A stretch of 64,000 bases of DNA from Wenzhouxiangella sp. XN201 (lineage in GTDB: Bacteria; Pseudomonadota; Gammaproteobacteria; Xanthomonadales; Wenzhouxiangellaceae). Positions 13,343 through 21,687 of this stretch are shown here, piece after piece (position 1 is the first letter of the stretch; the number at the start of each line of letters is the position of its first letter). The notes under the pieces were generated by a model. It did no database searches. It saw nothing but the letters and a program-made list of their open reading frames with translations, and had not been told where the DNA came from. The position numbers were made by a program, and so were the translations under genes. The stretch lies in the NCBI RefSeq assembly GCF_011008905.1, contig NZ_JAAIVI010000015.1:1-64000 (forward strand), read 5' to 3'.

Positions 13343-14383
13343 ATGAATTGGAAATTAACGTCACTATCACTGAGCATGCTGCTATTGGTCTCAGCGGCTG
13401 CCGCAGAAGAGCGGCTTCCGATTATTGATATGCACATGCATGCCTTTCCCGTCGACATGATGGGTGAACCGCCGCTTGCCATCTGTGCACCGTTCGATGA
13501 GTGGCCGACCTGGGATCAGCGTCAGCCTTACGGAGCGCAGTACATGCATATCTCCAAGAACCCGGAGTGTGCCAACCCGGTCTGGTCCGCGGAGACCGAT
13601 TTGGCGTTGATGCAACAGACGCTCGAGATCATGGAAAAGCGCAACATCATCGCCGTGGTAAGTGGCCCGTCGAACCTGGTGGCGAAGTGGCGAGATGCGG
13701 CACCCGAGCGATTTATCCCCGGGTTGGCGTTCAGCGCGGCCGACGACACACCGTTCGGTGCCGGGACCGACGGGTCGATGTCCCCGGATACACTCCGACA
13801 AATGATCGAAAGCGACAGCGTCGAAGTCCTGGGTGAAGTCATCAACCAGTATGCGGGTCTTGCACCGGACGACGAACGCATGGCGCCCTACTGGGCGCTC
13901 GCGGAAGAACTCGAAATTCCCGTCGGAATCCATATAGGCCCCGGAGCGCCCGGCGTGCGCTACCTGAACTCACCCGGCTATCGCGCCCACCTCCACAATC
14001 CCCTGGCACTCGAGGAAGTGCTGGTGAAGCACCCCAAACTGCGCATTTACATCATGCATGCCGGCTTTCCGATGATCGACGAATTGCTCGCGATGCTCTA
14101 CACCCATCCACAGCTTCATGTAGACATCTCCGTACTCACTTACACGCAACCCCCTGAGGAATTTCACCGCTTCCTGCGACGAATCGTGGAGGCCGGGTTC
14201 GTCAAGCGTGTCATGTGGGGCTCCGATCAGATGGTGTGGCCCGGTGTCATCGAACCGAGCCTGGCTGCAATCGAAGCCGCAGATTACCTGAGCGAGGGGG
14301 ACAAGCGTGACATTCTCTACAACAACGCTGCCCGCTTCCTTCGCTTGACCGAAGAAGAAATCGCACGGCATCATCGTGAGTAG
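13343..14383 (+). CDS. Periplasmic amidohydrolase-family (amidohydrolase 2) metal-dependent hydrolase
   Basis: 346 residues from ATG 13343, with GGGAGG ten bases upstream. Residues 1-21 are a signal peptide. The TIM-barrel metal motifs are present: HMH at 31-33 (strand 1), PVGIHIGPG with the strand-5-type histidine, IYIMHAGFP (strand 6), and VMWGSDQMVWPG with the terminal aspartate. This is the decarboxylase/lactonase-like branch (PF04909). The substrate is unknown. The preceding 218-base gap (13125-13342) shows no gene. Confidence 0.85.
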   Translation: MNWKLTSLSLSMLLLVSAAAAEERLPIIDMHMHAFPVDMMGEPPLAICAPFDEWPTWDQRQPYGAQYMHISKNPECANPVWSAETDLALMQQTLEIMEKRNIIAVVSGPSNLVAKWRDAAPERFIPGLAFSAADDTPFGAGTDGSMSPDTLRQMIESDSVEVLGEVINQYAGLAPDDERMAPYWALAEELEIPVGIHIGPGAPGVRYLNSPGYRAHLHNPLALEEVLVKHPKLRIYIMHAGFPMIDELLAMLYTHPQLHVDISVLTYTQPPEEFHRFLRRIVEAGFVKRVMWGSDQMVWPGVIEPSLAAIEAADYLSEGDKRDILYNNAARFLRLTEEEIARHHRE

Positions 14384-14455
14384 TCTGACTACCGGATACT
14401 GTGCAACGTTCACCATGCATGTGTGTGGGCAAGCCTGTTTGAGCGTTTTCTCGTC

Positions 14456-14677
14456 ATGACCGAGACAGTCTTGCAGTCCACAATCAGATGTCCGAACTGT
14501 GGCCATCTAAAGACGGAAATCATGCCTACCGATGCCTGTCAGTACTTTTATGAGTGTGAGGCTTGCCATGATCTGCTCAAGCCCAGGCCGGGTGATTGCT
14601 GTGTCTTCTGTTCTTTTGGCACGGTGCCGTGTCCGCCCGTTCAACAGGGCGTGGGCGGTTGTGGTCCCGCCCAGTAG
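14456..14677 (+). CDS. GDCCVxC-domain small Cys-rich protein
   Basis: 73 residues from ATG 14456 (an upstream ATG at 14423 is less likely). It has a CPNCGH zinc-ribbon-like pair near the N-terminus, CEAC in the middle, and the diagnostic GDCCVFCSFGTVPCPP near residue 50. Homologous GDCCVxC proteins often sit near mercury or other metal-resistance genes, and some carry selenocysteine. Here all positions are ordinary cysteines. It is probably metal-binding; the role is not established. Confidence 0.85.
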   Translation: MTETVLQSTIRCPNCGHLKTEIMPTDACQYFYECEACHDLLKPRPGDCCVFCSFGTVPCPPVQQGVGGCGPAQ

Positions 14678-14721
14678 CCGATCGCAGCAAGGGCGCTACG
14701 CATAAAGACTGAGGAACCCAG

Positions 14722-15852
14722 ATGAATACTCCGACATGGTTTTTCGCACTGTTTGTATTTCTGCTGGTGCTTGCCGGCACCGACCCCGTTTCTGGGCAGC
14801 CGGCTAGCGCGTCAGATACAGACCCTGAGCTACAGCAACTGGTTCGAAAGCTCTACGCGCAGGGGGACTTCCACGGCGGCATCCTGATCGCTGAAGGTGA
14901 AGAGATCATCCTGAAGGAAGCCTGGGGAATCGCCGATCATGAGGAAGGCTAGGCCCTGACCCCCGAGCACCGGTTCAACATCAACAGCATGGGCAAGATG
15001 TTCACCGCGATCCTGATCATGCAGCTGGTGGAGGAAGGCAAGCTCGCATTGGATGATCCACTCAGTCGCCACCTGCCGCAGTTTGAGCATCCCCGTGCAG
15101 GCGAGGTAAGCATTCATATGCTGCTCTCGCACCGCTCCGGGATACCGGACTATTTCATGATTCAACTTCGGGGTGCGATCCCCATGGAGGCAGATCGGGC
15201 GTCGATCCTTCGCACCATTGCGGGCATGAAACTCGACTTCGAGCCGGGCACCATGTTTCACTATTCCAATACCGGCTACGTACTGCTGGGCATGCTCATA
15301 GAGAGCAAGTACGGGAAGCCCTTCGGCGAGGTCCTGGACGAAAAGATATTCCATCCGCTAGGAATGGAAGACACCGTCTTCGACTTCGACGTGTTCGGGG
15401 ATCGGGTACCGAAGTACTACACCCAGGACGGCCAGGTTCGTGACACTCCGCTCCCCTTCTTCATCGGTGATGGCGGTCAGACGTCCAGCCTCCGGGACAT
15501 GCACCGGTTCATGCTGTCCCTTGGCTCCGAGCAATTGCTGAGCGCGAAAAGCTGGGAACGCATGTTTACGCCGCACTCGCTACCTTCAGAGGCCCCGGAG
15601 GGTGCCTGGCCCCCGGCCCATCAGGATCCGTACGGCTACGGCTTCAGTCTGCCGCGGTTGCCGTTCTCCGAAGAAGCTACCGAATTGGCCGCAGGGCACG
15701 GAGGAGCGGGGCTCGGCAGTAACTACGCTGTCCGGTTTCTCAACAGTGGTCGTATCGTCATCGTCTGGAACAACATCATGAAAAAGCCCAAGCTGCCGGA
15801 GGTCTTCGAGTATCTGGCCCGTCGGGATTCAGGCGATCGCGGCCACGAGTAG
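14722..15852 (+). pseudogene. Serine beta-lactamase-like hydrolase interrupted by in-frame TAG
   Basis: One frame runs from ATG 14722 to TAG 15850-15852, interrupted by TAG at 14950-14952. The N-terminal part has a signal peptide (about 1-26) and ILIAEGEEIILKEAWGIADHEEG. After the stop the frame continues ALTPEHRFNINSMGKMF, where SMGK is the S-x-x-K catalytic motif, then HYSNTGY (Y-x-N) and GHGGAGLGSN. A glutamine (CAG) at the stop would restore the family sequence. The downstream ATG (14989) lies just after the serine codon, so re-initiation there would give an inactive protein. It is likely a recent nonsense mutation or a sequencing error. Confidence 0.85.
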
Positions 15853-15892
15853 GTCACTCTTGGAAGGACGCACCTCAACGGAAGGTTAGCTG

Positions 15893-16579
15893 TTGATGAC
15901 CATAGAACCCACGCGCGAAGTTAAAAGCGGATGCACACGATCATCCGCTCCGCGGCACTCAGCTGATTGGAATGGCGTCCAGCGTATTGTGCCTCTTACG
16001 CCCTTGAGCTGGAGAAGGTACGCTCTTGCCCTGGCGGTTTTGCTGGCGATCGCTCCGTTTGGATGGAGTGAAACGCCCATTGCTGAAGTCGTGCAAGGGG
16101 CCCGAGAGTTACCGCAGACAGTCGGTCCAGTCACGGCCCGCGAAGCGCTGGATCTTGTGAATCCCGCAGCTCTGGAGGTCTCGAAGGAGCCGGTTTTACT
16201 GCTTATCTCCAGCGGAACAGATATCAACGCCGAAGGCCGCGCTGGGACCTGGCATTTTGTCTTCCATTTCCCGGCTCGTCTTGCTCAAGGGGCCTATAGC
16301 CTCGAACAGCGCGACGCGGAGGTGGATGATAGCGGCCTTCGCATGACGTGGCGGGTTTCACCTCGAATCGATGCCAAAGGTAAGGATGCGGCTTTGCCAC
16401 TCGATTTCATTGATTCTCCGAAAGCCGTACGGGATCTAGGCCATGCGGGAGCCGATTGGGTCGCCGGGGATCCAGACATGACCCTTGCTACCAAGCGGCT
16501 TCCATCTGGTGAGGTTGTGTGGGCGACCGAGTCCTATGGGAAGGAGTTCGTAACGCCCTTCCTGATGTCGCGTCGTTAG
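15893..16579 (+). CDS. Secreted hypothetical protein
   Basis: Open from TTG 15893/ATG 15896 (228 residues from the first codon), with GGAAGG just upstream. The strong signal sequence (RRYALALAVLLAIAPFGWS) begins only around residue 42, so translation may instead start at GTG 15989. The mature protein has strands such as PVLLLISSGTDINAEG and GTWHFVFHFPARL and looks like a small PepSY-like or beta-rich periplasmic domain, but I cannot name a family. Confidence 0.55.
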   Translation: MMTIEPTREVKSGCTRSSAPRHSADWNGVQRIVPLTPLSWRRYALALAVLLAIAPFGWSETPIAEVVQGARELPQTVGPVTAREALDLVNPAALEVSKEPVLLLISSGTDINAEGRAGTWHFVFHFPARLAQGAYSLEQRDAEVDDSGLRMTWRVSPRIDAKGKDAALPLDFIDSPKAVRDLGHAGADWVAGDPDMTLATKRLPSGEVVWATESYGKEFVTPFLMSRR

Positions 16580-16609
16580 AAGCCGTGTGAACGCGAGCAC
16601 AACCTGGTC

Positions 16610-16900
16610 ATGAACAAGCAATTGATGTCATCAACAATCTGTCTGGTGATATCAGGTATTAGTTGGTTCATTTTGGCTTTTGTGGCTCTGATGTTGCCCG
16701 GTGGACATCCACCGCTGGTGGCGTATTTGGCTGTGCCAATTATGGTGATATTGGTGCTGTCGAGTAGCGCAGGCATTGCTTTGGCTTTCTTTGGGGCCAA
16801 GTCTCCAAAGGTATCGAGTCACCAATTTTCCTGGCTATTGACGGGTCACGCAACGGCATTAGCACTCGTTGCTGCCGCGCTATCGTGGCAATTGATTTAA
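16610..16900 (+). CDS. Small membrane protein, unknown function
   Basis: 96 residues from ATG 16610. Three hydrophobic segments (about 8-28, 36-62 and 75-94) separated by short polar loops. It follows the secreted protein gene by 30 bases and may be cotranscribed. No family is recognised. Confidence 0.6.
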   Translation: MNKQLMSSTICLVISGISWFILAFVALMLPGGHPPLVAYLAVPIMVILVLSSSAGIALAFFGAKSPKVSSHQFSWLLTGHATALALVAAALSWQLI

Positions 16901-17018
16901 GCATGTGGGAAGTGCTTGGAACCAGGCCGCTATTTTATCTTTGACAAGACGATGCAATTTAGTGGCCCTGTTCCCCAATAGTAGTGCTATTGGCATGAGC
17001 TGAACGCGAGGGTGGCCG

Positions 17019-17852
17019 ATGAGCGAAAAAAACATGAGCGATCATTCTGACGAAAAAGGCGCGGATGCGGAGGTGCTGAAGCGGGAGCGGTACGAGCTGC
17101 TCCATCGCTTGGAAGAGTGGATGGAAACGCCGATGGTGATCCTGGCGTTCGCGTGGCTGGTGTTGCTGGTAATGGAGCTGATTCAGGGAGAAAGTCAGCT
17201 CTTCTTCTCCCTCGGTATGATTATCTGGGTCGTATTCATTATCGATTTCGCTGTGAAGTTGGTCCTGGCCCCGGACAAGGCCGTTTACTTCAAGCGCAAC
17301 TGGCTGACCGTTATTTCGCTGCTGATTCCCGCTCTGCGGGTCTTTCGAATTTTCCGAGCGTTTCGGCTGCTCCGCCTGGCCAGGGCGGGGAGAGGGTTGC
17401 GCCTGGTCCGTGTCGTCAGTTCGCTGAATCGCGGCATGAAGGCGCTGGCCGCCAGCTTGAACCGACGGGGCTTCGGGTATGTGATCACCCTGACGGTGCT
17501 GGTCACGTTCGCCGGCGCGGCCGGCATGTACACCTTTGAGAACGAGGCGCCCGGGGGCCCGAAGAGCTATGGGGAGTCGCTCTGGTGGACCGCGATGATC
17601 ATGACGACAATGGGCTCCCAGTATTGGCCGCAGACGGGCGAGGGTCGCGTTTTGTGCGTCTTTCTGGCGCTGTACGCCTTCGGCATCTTCGGCTACGTGA
17701 CAGCAGCGCTCGCCACATTCTTCGTGGGCCGTGACGCCGATAGCAGCGACGCTGAAGTTGCAGGGGCCAAAGGGCTGGCCGCGGTCCGGGATGAGGTCAG
17801 CGCCTTACGCGATGAGATCCGCGCGCTATCGCGACAACCGCCTCAGCTATGA
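17019..17852 (+). CDS. Voltage-gated-type ion channel with atypical selectivity filter
   Basis: 277 residues. It has six membrane segments, with an arginine-rich S4 (about 107-132: RVFRIFRAFRLLRLARAG) followed by the S4-S5 linker, S5 at about 153-172, a pore helix (SLWWTAMIMTT, 187-197) and S6 (about 208-233). The filter position reads TTMGSQY (196-202) instead of the potassium-channel TVGYGD, so selectivity cannot be assumed to be for K+. The C-terminus is a charged coiled coil (AAVRDEVSALRDEIRALS), likely for tetramer assembly. It belongs to the ion-transport PF00520 family. Confidence 0.85.
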   Translation: MSEKNMSDHSDEKGADAEVLKRERYELLHRLEEWMETPMVILAFAWLVLLVMELIQGESQLFFSLGMIIWVVFIIDFAVKLVLAPDKAVYFKRNWLTVISLLIPALRVFRIFRAFRLLRLARAGRGLRLVRVVSSLNRGMKALAASLNRRGFGYVITLTVLVTFAGAAGMYTFENEAPGGPKSYGESLWWTAMIMTTMGSQYWPQTGEGRVLCVFLALYAFGIFGYVTAALATFFVGRDADSSDAEVAGAKGLAAVRDEVSALRDEIRALSRQPPQL

Positions 17853-18009
17853 AATTGGGACAATACGAGTTGCTCCAATGAGGCGGCTTCGATCTTCCCG
17901 GCTACCGTAGCTGGCTTCCTGGGCTCGGATCCACCCGAAGCCTCGGCGAGCAGTAGGCCAATGCGGCCCATCATATCGGGGTGTCGCGCCACAAAAGGAG
18001 AGACCCATC

Positions 18010-18606
18010 ATGGAAATTGTTGATCTGAGTCCGGACCAGATCCCGGCCGCAGGCACGGTACTTACGCGTGCGCTTTTCGAAGATGGATTGGCCCAGTACA
18101 TGTACCCGGACGAGGAAGAGCGTCAGGCGCGCATACCGTGGCACTTCAGTGCCATGGTTCGATACGGCGTATTGTTCGGTCGTGTCCTCACCACTGTTGG
18201 TGAGCCGCGCGGTGTCGCCGTGTGGCTTCCTCCAGATGCAAGCGAGATGACAGACAACCGGATCGCAGCCGCTGGCATGGATGCATCGCCCGCGGTGCTT
18301 GGCGAGGAAGCCTTCGGGCGCTTCATGAACGCCATGGCGGAAATCGAGCCGTTCCGGGAACAGGATGTCGCGCCTCGGCACTGGTACCTGGCGCTAGTTG
18401 GTGTCGATCCGGATTACAGTGGCCAGGGTATCGGCAGCTCACTCTTGAGGCCGATATTCGCAGAAGCGGACGCGGAGGGTCTGCCCTGTTACCTGGAAAC
18501 TGCCGAGGAACGCAACGTGGCTTTCTACCAGAAGCATGGATTCGAAACCGTCCGGCACGGCACGGTGGCGAATTCACCGGTTGAATACTGGACCATGCGA
18601 CGGTGA
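18010..18606 (+). CDS. GNAT-family N-acetyltransferase
   Basis: 198 residues from ATG 18010, with AAAGGAG upstream. The C-terminal half carries the acetyl-CoA pyrophosphate loop: HWYLALVGVDPDYSGQGIGSSL, i.e. the Q/R-x-x-G-x-G/A motif as QGIGSS, followed by CYLETAEERNVAFYQKHGFE. The acceptor substrate is unknown. Confidence 0.88.
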   Translation: MEIVDLSPDQIPAAGTVLTRALFEDGLAQYMYPDEEERQARIPWHFSAMVRYGVLFGRVLTTVGEPRGVAVWLPPDASEMTDNRIAAAGMDASPAVLGEEAFGRFMNAMAEIEPFREQDVAPRHWYLALVGVDPDYSGQGIGSSLLRPIFAEADAEGLPCYLETAEERNVAFYQKHGFETVRHGTVANSPVEYWTMRR

Positions 18607-18634
18607 CCTGAGCGATCGTGGGTCAAACCCACGC

Positions 18635-18673
18635 CGATGCCTGTTCGATCCTCAGCTGATCGAACAGGCATCG
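18635..18673. terminator. Bidirectional hairpin between convergent genes
   Basis: Perfect 16-bp inverted repeat CGATGCCTGTTCGATC (18635-18650) and its complement (18658-18673) around a 7-base loop, followed by ATAGTTTT. It lies between the converging acetyltransferase and cupin genes, so it can stop transcription from both sides. Confidence 0.75.
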
Positions 18674-18690
18674 ATAGTTTTGGGCAGTGA

Positions 18691-19068
18691 TTACTGAACG
18701 GCCGACTTCACTTCCACGGCGACGACGTGCGCGTGGCCGCTGAGCAGCTCCCAGGAATGCTGGGCGCCCTCGCCCATCCAGTGGACATCACCAGGCAGCA
18801 GGTCAAAGATGACCTTCTCGCCGTCGGCCAGGGTCAGTTGCATACGGGCTTCGCCCAGGCTCACGAGCACGAACGGCGGATGACTGTGCATCGGGCTGGT
18901 TTCACCGGCCGAGCCGATGGCTCTGAAGACACGCACGTGCTCGTTGTCGAACAGCACGTGATGGACTTCAGGATGGATTGCCACCGAGTCCGGAGCACGC
19001 TCCTGTGCGGTGGCCGGAAGGCCGAGGGCCAGACCAATCAGTAGAACGAACAGGAAATGATATTTCAC
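18691..19068 (-). CDS. Secreted cupin-domain protein
   Basis: 125 residues from GTG 19068, preceded on its strand by GGAGAGGAG. The longer open frame from 19125 lacks a sensible N-terminus. Residues 1-22 are a signal peptide (YHFLFVLLIGLALGLPATAQ). The body is a single cupin barrel with HPEVHHVLFDNEHVRVF, SPMHSHPPFVLVSL (metal-binding histidines) and LPGDVHWMGEGAQHSWE. It is a periplasmic small-molecule-binding or isomerase-type cupin; the ligand is unknown. Confidence 0.82.
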   Translation of the reverse strand: MKYHFLFVLLIGLALGLPATAQERAPDSVAIHPEVHHVLFDNEHVRVFRAIGSAGETSPMHSHPPFVLVSLGEARMQLTLADGEKVIFDLLPGDVHWMGEGAQHSWELLSGHAHVVAVEVKSAVQ

Positions 19069-19218
19069 TTGAGTCTCCTCTCCGCCGCAACGGCGGATCA
19101 AGCGCTGCCTCCCTTGGCAGCGCACTCAAGAATGCGCCTGTCCCGACGAAAGATCAATCCTTGTTCCTGAACTCAAGCGGTTACCGCTGGCTGGCCTGAA
19201 ATGCCGTGGGCTGATGGC

Positions 19219-20586
19219 TTACTGAAAGCCGAAGAGCAACGGGAAGAGGCACACGACCAAGGCGGCCCAGGCGGCGTAGACCGGCAGGTAGTTGGTCTGC
19301 CAGCGTTCGAGGACGGCAAAGTTTGCCCGTCCCCGCAGGAAGCGCAGATAGAGCAGAGCCGACCCGGCCAGGTTGACCAGCAAGAGCAGGTTGATGCCCA
19401 GCCCGGCGACGCGGTTGGGGCTGAGACCGAACTCGGAGATGCGTGCGCTGATTGCCCAAAGCGCCACGGCATCGGCCAGCAAGGCGCTGATCACCAGCAC
19501 GATCTGGGCAATGTCGAACGCGCCGGGCGGCGCGTGCGGGTCGCGCGCCGAGATCGAGTAGAGCAGCAGGCCGAGTACGACGAGCAGCAGCAAGTCAAAG
19601 CCGATCAGCACGTCGCGTTCGATATCGATGCCGCGGCCGGTGAAGGCCAGCGCCGCCAGGAAGGCGATCAGCGCTGCGGCGAACAGCGGCGTGAACAGGC
19701 GCGTGAGTACCGGTGCCATGTTCTCGACCACGTTCTGCTTAGCCTCGACCAGCCAGGCGGCGACCAGTACGGCGCCCATTGCGCCGCAGGGCAGCAGCCA
19801 GGATTCGAAGAATGGTTCGATGTCGATGCCGATGGCCTGGAAGGTCATGGCCGTGAAACCGCTGAGCACACCGCCGCCGAGCGCAATCAGCACGTAGTAG
19901 ATGAACAGCTCGCCGGAGAAGCGGATGAAGTCCATACGTCCGGCCACTTCACGCCAGCGGCCGCCGGCATAGGCAATGCCGACGACCAGCCACAGCGCAA
20001 TCGGAAGATGCAGGGCGGCGAGGATTTCCGTACTGCCGCCCGGGCTGAAGGGCTGAACATTGATGATGACCGCCGCGGCCACCAGGGCGCCGGCCAGCCA
20101 GCGCGTGGTGGAAGATTCAATCTCTCGCTTCCAGATGAAATAGGCCGTCAGCAGGGGCAGCACGAAAAGCGACATGTTGCGCGCGTAGAAACCGGCGTTG
20201 TCATCGTCCAGGCCCAGGCCGAACAGAGCCGGCAGCTTGATGGCCACCGCCGCCGCTACGGCCAGGGCAAAGGCGACGATCGCATCGATCCAGAGATCGG
20301 CCGGCTGCGCGGCCGGGGACGCGGGCAGGATCACGAGTTGCTTCCACAGCCGCTCGGAATGCTCGCGGGCGAACTCGCGCGAGAGCGAATCGAGATTGCC
20401 CAGGCGCTTGACCGCCACCAGGAACGCTTCGTCGTCGTCCAGGCCAGACTCGCTCAGGCCCGCGATCTGCTCGCGCAGGTGGTCCTCGAGTTCCTCGACA
20501 TCGACCGTGTGGATGGCCTGGCGGCGGTGCAGGTAACTGCGCCATTGCTGGATCTGGTCTTCGAGCGAAATACCGGAACTGGTCAT
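19219..20586 (-). CDS. Polytopic membrane protein with permease-prefix (DUF1700-like) N-domain
   Basis: 455 residues. Residues 1-80 are a soluble helical domain of the type found before permeases: LEDQIQQWRSYLHRRQAI, VEELEDHLREQIAGL, LDDDEAFLVAVKRLGNLDSL. It is followed by about ten membrane helices to the C-terminus. The gene starts 3 bases after the PadR-type regulator ends, an arrangement typical of PadR-controlled membrane proteins. The transported or sensed substrate is unknown. Confidence 0.8.
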   Translation of the reverse strand: MTSSGISLEDQIQQWRSYLHRRQAIHTVDVEELEDHLREQIAGLSESGLDDDEAFLVAVKRLGNLDSLSREFAREHSERLWKQLVILPASPAAQPADLWIDAIVAFALAVAAAVAIKLPALFGLGLDDDNAGFYARNMSLFVLPLLTAYFIWKREIESSTTRWLAGALVAAAVIINVQPFSPGGSTEILAALHLPIALWLVVGIAYAGGRWREVAGRMDFIRFSGELFIYYVLIALGGGVLSGFTAMTFQAIGIDIEPFFESWLLPCGAMGAVLVAAWLVEAKQNVVENMAPVLTRLFTPLFAAALIAFLAALAFTGRGIDIERDVLIGFDLLLLVVLGLLLYSISARDPHAPPGAFDIAQIVLVISALLADAVALWAISARISEFGLSPNRVAGLGINLLLLVNLAGSALLYLRFLRGRANFAVLERWQTNYLPVYAAWAALVVCLFPLLFGFQ

Positions 20587-20589
20587 GAT

Positions 20590-20949
20590 TCAATGGCCCT
20601 CGGGCTGGAGTTGGACAAGTTCGATCCTGCCCCAGATGTCGCGTAGCGTGTCGTTGACTGCCTGCCACTGCCGTTTCTCTTCACGGAGTCGACCGCGGCC
20701 ATTGCGCGTGATGCCGTAGTACTTGCGCCGCCGGCCGCTGTCCGCGACCTGCCAGCGCGATTCGATCAGGCCCTGCCGCTCGAGCCGGTGCAGCACCGGA
20801 TAAAGCATGCCGTCGGTCCATGCCATTCGCCCGTCCGAGAGTTCGCGTACGCGCTTGAGAATGGCGTAGCCGTAGCTGTCGGCCTCGGCCAGAATGGCCA
20901 GCACGATCGGTGTCGAGGAGGCGGCGATCAGGTCCTTGTTGATGTCCAT
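20590..20949 (-). CDS. PadR-family transcriptional regulator
   Basis: 119 residues from ATG 20949. Winged-helix pattern of PadR: PIVLAILAEADSYGYAILKRV, MAWTDGMLYPVLHRLERQGL, RRRKYYGITRNGRGRL, then a C-terminal dimerisation helix. PadR proteins repress their own operon and respond to small molecules or envelope stress. A perfect palindrome 43 bases upstream is the probable operator. Confidence 0.92.
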   Translation of the reverse strand: MDINKDLIAASSTPIVLAILAEADSYGYAILKRVRELSDGRMAWTDGMLYPVLHRLERQGLIESRWQVADSGRRRKYYGITRNGRGRLREEKRQWQAVNDTLRDIWGRIELVQLQPEGH

Positions 20950-20991
20950 TTTGCGGCCTTTCGAGGGGCAGTTTTCAAATACCTGGCAGAA

Positions 20992-21016
20992 CTATACATT
21001 GAAGCTCAATGTATAG
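20992..21016. promoter_or_regulatory. Probable PadR operator (perfect 11-bp inverted repeat)
   Basis: CTATACATTGA (20992-21002), spacer AGC, TCAATGTATAG (21006-21016). The arms are perfectly complementary and contain the ATAC/GTAT elements common to PadR sites. It lies upstream of the PadR gene on its promoter side. Confidence 0.78.
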
Positions 21017-21134
21017 CAATGGGTTTCGGTAATTCCGTCCCACGGGTTGCTTGATCGACGCGGTCGCTGTTGAATCGTTGGCGGCACGAAGGGTGCAATT
21101 CCGTATCTCCCAATAGACGGCACGCGCGATCGCC

Positions 21135-21554
21135 ATGTTGATGATCGACTACAACAAGCTCAGCTGGTGGTACTGGCTCGTCACCGCCTGCCTGCTGACC
21201 CTGGGGGTGGGCGGCTACCCCCTCGCCTTTCCGCTTGCCATTGCGCTCACGCTTATCCAGCTGGTCCATTATCTGGCGCGGGAGAAGAACTTCTCGGCCT
21301 TTCCCATCCAGGTTCGGGCGTGGTATCTGGGCCTGTTGCTTGTGGCGCTTCCCGCCCCGCTTCAACCCGTCTACTGGATACCCACGATCGGCACCTGGGC
21401 GCTGGTGCTCTTCGGTTATTGCGGCATGGCGCGAATCATCTCGTTGTTGCCATGGAACCGGCGCCAGCCCCTGTCGATGAGCCTGGTCAAGAAGACTTTC
21501 CTGTCCCGACCCGTTCGTGGCAGTTTCCAGGACGTTTCATCGCGCGCCAGTTGA
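21135..21554 (+). CDS. Conserved small membrane protein, unknown function
   Basis: 139 residues from ATG 21135. N-terminal IDYNKLSWWYWLVTACLL leads into three to four hydrophobic segments, with FPIQVRAWYLGLLL and GTWALVLFGYCGMARIISLLPWNR near the end. The pattern recurs in conserved proteobacterial hypothetical proteins, but no role is known to me. Confidence 0.65.
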   Translation: MLMIDYNKLSWWYWLVTACLLTLGVGGYPLAFPLAIALTLIQLVHYLAREKNFSAFPIQVRAWYLGLLLVALPAPLQPVYWIPTIGTWALVLFGYCGMARIISLLPWNRRQPLSMSLVKKTFLSRPVRGSFQDVSSRAS

Positions 21555-21687
21555 CCGCCTGTCACTGCCGCTTCTCTTTAAGGAGTTGATTGCGGCCACA
21601 GGTCCGTGTAATCGAGCGTGTAGCGTTTCTGCGGACCGTGGACGCTGATGTGCTAGATTCGGATTCCGGCCACGAGCGAGAGCCCAC

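Noticed and set aside
14950-14952. TAG as pyrrolysine or programmed readthrough
   Set aside because: No pyl genes or readthrough context are seen; a CAG-to-TAG mutation is simpler.
19201-20646. 481-residue + strand ORF
   Set aside because: It is an antisense shadow of the membrane protein at 19219-20586, with low-complexity D/Q/G composition.
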